DNA of 42,616 nucleotides from Pantoea sp. Ap-967. GTDB taxonomy: Bacteria; Pseudomonadota; Gammaproteobacteria; Pseudomonadales; Pseudomonadaceae. The stretch covers positions 1-42,616 of the forward strand of contig NZ_VWXK01000046.1 of NCBI RefSeq assembly GCF_011752565.1, in the 5' to 3' direction. Under the pieces are notes generated by a model. The model saw nothing but the letters and a program-made list of their open reading frames with translations, ran no database searches and was not told the DNA's origin. Positions 38,378-42,616 of this stretch are shown here, in pieces (positions within the stretch are counted from its first letter, which is position 1; every line of letters begins with the position of its first letter). Position numbers and translations under genes: made by a program.

Positions 38378-39041
38378 GCACACGCTGACGCTGACCAACG
38401 ATCAGCTTTATGAGGTCTACTGCGCAGCATGGCGTGAGTTCGTGGCCCTGCACAAACAGGCCACGGTCAACAGCAGCGGGGTGTCGAACCACGTCCTAAA
38501 ACGTGTACGGCATTCCCGCACCGCAATAGGCCAAGTCTGCGACATGATCGAGACGCTGCTACCCGCGTTCAAGACGAACGCTGAGGCGTACACGACAGCT
38601 CGCGCCCAAGCAAAGATCGAGGTCGAGTATGGCGTGATGTTCGCGTCGACGCGCAACGGCAGGTCATTTGTCATGCCAGACTTTTTCGGCACCGGCGATG
38701 TAAAGCGCTATGACCTTAGCAAGATCGCCCCCTTTGCAACGGTCGTCCCCCCCAGCTTCCGGTCGCGCCCGAGTAACGAAATTCTCGAAGTGGCCGAGCT
38801 GGCCGAGGGTCTGCATGGGAAGAACTTCGCCATGCTGAGCGAGGATGAATTAATGCGCTTTCGGCACCTTCGCCAGTTCGGCCGCAAGTATGGCCTGTTG
38901 GTCAGCGTTGAGGTGATGAACGACGGGGACGACATTCAAGACGAACTCGCGGCCGCATCGCCTGAGCTACAGGAGGAAATCTATCGACGCCTGACCACCC
39001 AAGTCGCCGTGCGCTGGTTCGCTCTGGACAGCGCAACATGA
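38370..39041 (+). CDS. Unknown protein (223 residues)
   Basis: The soluble protein begins MTEHTLTLTNDQLYEVYCAAW. It has a middle ARAQAKIEVEYGVMFASTRNGRSF and ends EEIYRRLTTQVAVRWFALDSAT. Start at 38370 is chosen for its GAGGATCGCCGGA site and 8-base overlap with the membrane protein. It overlaps the next gene by ATGA. No family recognised; together with its neighbours it could be a multi-part membrane-soluble module. Confidence 0.65.
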   Translation: MTEHTLTLTNDQLYEVYCAAWREFVALHKQATVNSSGVSNHVLKRVRHSRTAIGQVCDMIETLLPAFKTNAEAYTTARAQAKIEVEYGVMFASTRNGRSFVMPDFFGTGDVKRYDLSKIAPFATVVPPSFRSRPSNEILEVAELAEGLHGKNFAMLSEDELMRFRHLRQFGRKYGLLVSVEVMNDGDDIQDELAAASPELQEEIYRRLTTQVAVRWFALDSAT

Positions 39042-39232
39042 AAACTTCCACAAAGGTCGTTTTGCTCGTCGTGTTTATCGTCGCGGGTGTCTGGCAGCAG
39101 CGCCAACAGAAAGCCGCCGATCAGGCGGCTTATGAGGCGCGGTGCGCTGAGATAGCAGCCAACCCCAATCATCCGGCATCGCCCTGCGCAAGCCCAACGC
39201 GACCCGATCACCCACTACCAGCACGCGGATAA
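39038..39232 (+). CDS. Small membrane peptide (64 residues), end of the SprT operon
   Basis: It has a single N-terminal membrane helix (about 6-19, KVVLLVVFIVAGVW) and then a short tail containing two cysteines (ARCAEIAANPNHPASPCASP). ATGA overlap with the previous gene supports translation. Cysteine pair and size suggest a periplasmic tail. Role unknown. Confidence 0.6.
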   Translation: MKTSTKVVLLVVFIVAGVWQQRQQKAADQAAYEARCAEIAANPNHPASPCASPTRPDHPLPARG

Positions 39233-39234
39233 CG

Positions 39235-39258
39235 AAAAGCCCCAACACGGGGCTTTTT
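39235..39258. terminator. Bidirectional terminator between convergent units
   Basis: AAAAGCCCC-AACAC-GGGGCTTTTT. Confidence 0.88.
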
Positions 39259-39267
39259 GCTGTCTGG

Positions 39268-39966
39268 TCAGTCCATCCCCATGCCGCGATCACGCGGCGG
39301 CCGCCTGTGGGCCTGCGGGGCCTTCTCCGGGGCCTGTCGCGCCTGCTCCTGCCCTGCCCCTCCCCTTTTGGTGCCTAACGGCTCTTGCGCGCTCTGTGGG
39401 GCCTTCTCCGGCAATCGAAACGCCTCTGAGGCTCGCATAATGCTGCCGTCTGTACCGGCCAGCTTTGCGAGCACCTTGGCGTTGTCCTCCCCAGCGATCA
39501 CGACAGGGAACGCGGCGACGTTGTTGGCCAGCAGCCAAAGAGTGCGGGTCACACCGTCGTTGAATCTGACCGAAGGGGTTGGCCCGCGCTCAAGCGCGAC
39601 ACTGGCCAGCGGCACCGGCGATTCACGCCCGGCCGCGAAGCCTGCCACGGCGTGCCGATACTTGTAGTCGCTGGGCATGTCCTTGCGCAGCGGGCAGCCG
39701 TCCGGCCGACCGGGTGAGGTCAGGCCACCGGAGAGCCATAGGCGATTGAACGCTACGGCGTTGACCGGCACCACAAACCGGTCGTGATCGGCTTGGCCTG
39801 CATCCACCCGCATGAACGCATCAGGCTTGCCGGGCACCGGCAGGCACCAAAGAAGGCGGCCGGGGGTGCTGTCGTCCGGCTTGGCCAGCTCGGCGGGCTT
39901 TTGGCTCTGGTCAAGCTCGCGCAGCTCGGCCCGCATGGCACGGCTACGACGCCAGTTCTCGAACAT
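39268..39966 (-). CDS. Possible plasmid fertility-inhibition (FiwA/ParB-like fold) protein
   Basis: The 232-residue protein has a central part with FVVPVNAVAFNRLWLSGG and then SVRFNDGVTRTLWLLANNVAAFPVVIAGED. This resembles the 'DGRHR...L...G...PV' box of fertility-inhibition and ParB/Srx-fold proteins. Its tail is Pro/Arg-rich and carries GTKRGGAGQ (GGCACCAAA motif). IncP plasmids encode such factors to block transfer of competing plasmids. It lies just downstream of the tra operon. AGGAGGG sets the start. The assignment is by pattern only. Confidence 0.5.
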   Translation of the reverse strand: MFENWRRSRAMRAELRELDQSQKPAELAKPDDSTPGRLLWCLPVPGKPDAFMRVDAGQADHDRFVVPVNAVAFNRLWLSGGLTSPGRPDGCPLRKDMPSDYKYRHAVAGFAAGRESPVPLASVALERGPTPSVRFNDGVTRTLWLLANNVAAFPVVIAGEDNAKVLAKLAGTDGSIMRASEAFRLPEKAPQSAQEPLGTKRGGAGQEQARQAPEKAPQAHRRPPRDRGMGMD

Positions 39967-39997
39967 ATACCCTCCTATTTCCGGGCTGAAAAGCAAA

Positions 39998-40036
39998 GGG
40001 GCCAGCCTCCCGGCATGGCCCCCTGAGTGGGTCGGT
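39998..40036 (-). terminator. Terminator downstream of the tra operon
   Basis: On the minus strand GGGGCCA-TGCCGGGAGGC-TGGCCCC (39998-40022) is followed by TTTGCTTTTC, ending transcripts from the topoisomerase gene. Confidence 0.7.
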
Positions 40037-40041
40037 TTAGC

Positions 40042-40287
40042 TTACTCGGCTGCGGCGTCGTCAGTCAGGCCCCGGCGACTACGGCCGATCTTTAGTCGTA
40101 CCTCGATCATCATCTTTTCCAGCTTGTCATCGGCGCTTCTCAAGCCAACACCATAGATGGAATCGGCCTCGAACGTGTCGCCGTCGAGGGCCAGCAGAAT
40201 AGAACGCAGCTCGATGGCGGTCAGTGGCAAGACGGTATCGGGCAACGTGGCCAGCTCGTCAGGTGTCATTTCCAGAAAGCCGATCAT
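40042..40287 (-). CDS. Small protein after the topoisomerase (TraD position)
   Basis: The 81-residue acidic protein has FLEMTPDELATLPDTVLPLTAIELRSILLALDGDTFEADS, then a basic helix. It overlaps the topoisomerase stop (ATGA). In RP4 the small traD gene follows the topoisomerase gene traE, so the place agrees; I cannot show sequence kinship. Function unknown. Confidence 0.6.
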   Translation of the reverse strand: MIGFLEMTPDELATLPDTVLPLTAIELRSILLALDGDTFEADSIYGVGLRSADDKLEKMMIEVRLKIGRSRRGLTDDAAAE

Positions 40288-42308
40288 TAGCTTGCCTCCT
40301 TCGCGGCCGGTGCGTCGTCGCCGAACACGGGCTTGCCGTCCGCGCCGGTGTTGTACTTCGCATCGCATTTAGGGCTGGTGCAGCTGTAGAAGTCATAGGG
40401 CCGGGGCTTCATGCCGCGCTTGACCGGCTTGCTTGTGCCGACCCGGTGGGCCAGCTCCGTGCCGCATTTCGGGCAGTTTATGCCGGTAGGCGCAGGCGGT
40501 GCCTTGCGCTCGCCCGGCTTGCCCTTGGCGTCTGGCAGGGTGGTTTTACACTCGCGGTCAGAGCACGCCCAAAAGAACCCGTGTTCGCCCTTGATCCGGC
40601 GCAGCCCCTTGGCGCAGGTCGGGCAAGGGTGTGCGACCGGCAGGTTGGCCGACTCCAAGCTGGCCAGCTCGTCATCCAGTGAGGCCCACGCGGCCGAAAC
40701 TACGTCGTGATAGCTGGCCTGACCTTCGGCGATCTGGTCTAGCTGATCCTCAAGGCCACGGGTGTAATCGAGGTCAATAAAAGCGAATCGGTCTACCAGA
40801 CCATCGCGCAGGATTTCGCCTGTGCTCGATGGTGACAGATAGCCTTTTTTGTCTTCTACGATGTACTCGCGGGTCGTAATGTTGTCCATGATCGCGGCAT
40901 AAGTGCTTGGTCGGCCGATCCCGAGCTTTTCCATTGCTCCGATCAGGGTAGGCTCTTTGTACCGGACTGGTGGCTTGGTCTTCTTGGTGAGCAAGCGGCC
41001 ATCGCTGGCCACCAGTGCATCGTCCACGGCAAGGGCGGGGATCGGGTTGCTGCTGGTTTCGTCCTTCTCGTCGTCTTCGTCGGGCGCGTCCTCGGCATAG
41101 ACAGCCTGCCAGCCCGGCGAAACCAGCGTTTTGCCGGTGGCCTTGAACGATACCGGCGTACCTTCGGCGTCACCCGCGAGACGCACGGCACGAACGGCAT
41201 AGATTGCGTCGGCGAGCTGCGAAGCCACGGCACGCTGCCAGATAAGCCGATACAGCGCTTTTTCGGCTTCATCCTCGCCACAATCAAGGTTCGCCGCCTG
41301 CGTCGGCCTGATGGCTTCGTGGCCTTCCTGAGCGCCGTCTTTCGCCTTCCACTTGCGCGGCTTGTCGGCCAGCTTCAAGCCCGCGCTCTGCGCGTAGGCG
41401 GCAATGTCCGCAATACCTTCCTCGTCCATATTCGGCGCATCGGTACGGTGATACGTGATCGCGCCTTGCTCGTAGAGCTTCTGCGCAAGCTGCATGGTGA
41501 CTTTCGGCTTGAGCTTGAGGCGTTTGCCCGCGTCCTGCTGCATGGTCGAGGTGGTGAACGGGGCTTTCGGGGCCTTGCCTTCCTCGCTGTCGCTGTACTC
41601 CGCGACGGTCACGTTGCGGACAGCGGCGGCCAGCTTGGCCAACGTGTCATCGAGCAGATAGGTTTCACCGGGGGCAAGGTGAGGCTTAGTGTCGAACTGC
41701 GCTTTCCACTTCGTTGCGTCGTCGTTGGAAAAGATCAACTCGGCCCCGTAGTGCTGAGTCGATTTGAACGCGGCAATGGTGCGTTCGAGGTCAACGACCA
41801 GACGCACCGCCGGGGATTGCACGCGGCCTGCGCCGATCCGTTGGCCGGTAGCATTGGACAGGGCCGGACTGACGCGATAGCCAATGATCCGGTCGAGGGC
41901 GCGGCGCGCTTCCTGAGCATGTACCCGCTGCATGTCGAGCGCCCGAGGGGCCTTGAATGCGGCAAGGATTTTGTCTTTTGTGATCGCGGTGAACGTCACG
42001 CGCTGCGGGTTGTTGAGCTTGAGCGATTCGGCAAGGTGCCACGAAATCGCCTCGCCCTCGCGGTCGGGGTCGGTGGCCAGAATGACGGCATCGGCATCCC
42101 TTGCGGCGGCCTTGAGCTTGGCCAGCACACTACGGCCGCGCTCGGTCGCTTCATAGCTCAACGCGAACGATACCGGGTCAATGCCCATTTCCTTCGGCGG
42201 CAGGTCGCGCACATGGCCAACGCTGGCCATGACGGTGTAGCGGTCGCCAAGGATCGGGCCGATGGTCTTAACCTTCTTCGGTGATTCAACGATTACCAAT
42301 GTGGTCAT
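40287..42308 (-). CDS. Type IA DNA topoisomerase (TopA-like)
   Basis: The 673-residue protein has TOPRIM start LVIVESPKKVKTI, acidic DPDREGEA at 80-87, catalytic tyrosine in GAITYHRTD (Tyr286), and EKLGIGRPSTYAAIMDNI. Two C-terminal zinc ribbons follow: CPTCAKGLRRIKGEHGFFWACSDREC and CPKCGTELAHRVG...CTSPKC. It relaxes negative supercoils and can unlink single strands, useful during transfer. In RP4 the equivalent position holds TraE, a topoisomerase III; here the domain plan, including zinc ribbons, is closer to TopA. It lies 54 bases after traC in the same operon. Confidence 0.93.
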   Translation of the reverse strand: MTTLVIVESPKKVKTIGPILGDRYTVMASVGHVRDLPPKEMGIDPVSFALSYEATERGRSVLAKLKAAARDADAVILATDPDREGEAISWHLAESLKLNNPQRVTFTAITKDKILAAFKAPRALDMQRVHAQEARRALDRIIGYRVSPALSNATGQRIGAGRVQSPAVRLVVDLERTIAAFKSTQHYGAELIFSNDDATKWKAQFDTKPHLAPGETYLLDDTLAKLAAAVRNVTVAEYSDSEEGKAPKAPFTTSTMQQDAGKRLKLKPKVTMQLAQKLYEQGAITYHRTDAPNMDEEGIADIAAYAQSAGLKLADKPRKWKAKDGAQEGHEAIRPTQAANLDCGEDEAEKALYRLIWQRAVASQLADAIYAVRAVRLAGDAEGTPVSFKATGKTLVSPGWQAVYAEDAPDEDDEKDETSSNPIPALAVDDALVASDGRLLTKKTKPPVRYKEPTLIGAMEKLGIGRPSTYAAIMDNITTREYIVEDKKGYLSPSSTGEILRDGLVDRFAFIDLDYTRGLEDQLDQIAEGQASYHDVVSAAWASLDDELASLESANLPVAHPCPTCAKGLRRIKGEHGFFWACSDRECKTTLPDAKGKPGERKAPPAPTGINCPKCGTELAHRVGTSKPVKRGMKPRPYDFYSCTSPKCDAKYNTGADGKPVFGDDAPAAKEAS

Positions 42309-42362
42309 TGGGGTAACTCCTGTAGTCCAGTAGCGGCCGGGGTGTCCGGCCGCGTCTTCTCG

Positions 42363-42616
42363 TTAAAGGCCCGCATCCATGCCACGGCTGCGCGAACGCT
42401 GCGCCGGGGTTGGTTCGATGCCTGCCTGTTGTTTCAGCTTGGCCGGGGCGTCCTTCGGTAGCGCCACGTCCTTGCCGCTCTGCACGTCGGCGATCAGTTG
42501 TTGCTTGACCTGCTCGGGCAACTTCTTCCACGACACTCCGGCGGTGCTGCCGTCCAGTGCGCCGGGCTGGGCGTGATTCATCACGTCCTGCCGTTCCTCG
42601 TTGGCCTTGTCGTGCA
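42363..42616 (-). CDS. traC: C-terminal end of traC (continues from position 1)
   Basis: The stop at 42363 ends the same frame that starts at 4649. The residues MNHAQPGALDGSTAGVSWKK are encoded both here and at the start of the window. The tail ends RSRGMDAGL. A short separate gene starting with the GTG at 42584 is not required. Counting the overlap once (42363-42489 plus 1-4649) gives 4,776 bases, a whole number of codons. Confidence 0.9.
   Translation of the reverse strand, partial: HDKANEERQDVMNHAQPGALDGSTAGVSWKKLPEQVKQQLIADVQSGKDVALPKDAPAKLKQQAGIEPTPAQRSRSRGMDAGL
42490..42616. repeat. Exact 127-base terminal overlap (same as 1-127)
   Basis: The last 127 bases equal the first 127. The length is typical of the k-mer overlap left by a graph assembler on a circular molecule, and traC reads through the join without a break. 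Confidence 0.97.

Noticed and set aside
19035..42180. Shared sequence AACGATACCGGGTC at about 19.04 and 42.17 kb
   Set aside because: Both encode the same DPVSF pentapeptide in unrelated proteins; no further similarity around it.
42490..42616. Terminal direct repeat of a linear replicon or phage
   Set aside because: Length, plasmid gene content and the open traC frame through the join fit a circular assembly overlap better; no phage structural genes are present.

Overview
The window is the complete sequence of a small, GC-rich, self-transmissible plasmid from a proteobacterium, most likely a beta- or gammaproteobacterium. The first 127 bases are repeated exactly as the last 127 bases (1-127 = 42490-42616). 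This is what a circular contig opened at an arbitrary point looks like, so the real molecule is about 42,489 bp. One gene (traC, about 1,591 codons) is cut by the artificial ends. I see no resistance, metabolic or insertion-sequence cargo; almost everything is plasmid backbone.

Layout. (1) 1-11.4 kb, minus strand: an IncP (RP4/RK2)-like DNA-processing operon traJ-traI-traG-traF, then a VirB1-like transglycosylase and a very large ArdC/TOPRIM traC. Across the join it continues into a type IA topoisomerase (40.3-42.3 kb), a small gene and a possible fertility-inhibition gene. (2) 11.43-11.82 kb: oriT, recognisable by its RP4-like layout around a variant nic core, followed by 10-bp-phased repeats and the traK promoter. 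(3) 11.8-14.8 kb, plus strand: traK-traL-traM and three small membrane proteins, closed by a terminator. (4) 14.8-19.7 kb: maintenance region with a RelE/HigB-HigA-like toxin-antitoxin pair, an AT-rich block of about ten ATCCGYATRCGGAT palindromes (possible oriV or partition site), an unknown basic protein, a mini primase-domain protein, a Rep/primase-like protein with a C-terminal HTH, a ParC-like protein and an XRE regulator. (5) 19.8-30.8 kb: a complete trb mating-pair operon in the order trbB-C-D-E-J-K-L-(unknown)-F-G-H-I. This is the Ti-plasmid trb order rather than the RP4 order, although the tra genes are RP4-like. (6) 30.8-39.2 kb: a variable region with a KfrB-domain protein, a DEDDh exonuclease, a zinc-ribbon protein, a serine resolvase, a set of unknown small genes, and a tightly packed seven-gene plus-strand operon that includes a SprT-like zinc protease.

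How it works together. TraJ, TraK and the TraI relaxase would nick oriT on the plus strand so that traK-traL-traM and the maintenance region enter the recipient first and traI/traJ last. TraG couples the DNA to the Trb channel. TraF would mature the TrbC pilin, the transglycosylase opens peptidoglycan, and the ArdC/TOPRIM TraC could protect and prime the incoming strand. No TrfA-type Rep and no ParA/ParB pair are visible. Stability may rest on the toxin-antitoxin pair, the resolvase and perhaps TraL.

The most unusual signals are non-coding. A 9-mer, GGCACCAAA, always followed by a purine run, occurs 14 times where about 0.3 are expected. Eleven repeats of exactly one helical turn lie beside oriT, with a five-copy inverted echo at 16.5 kb. 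An identical 18-bp palindrome occurs at 31.8 and 36.4 kb.
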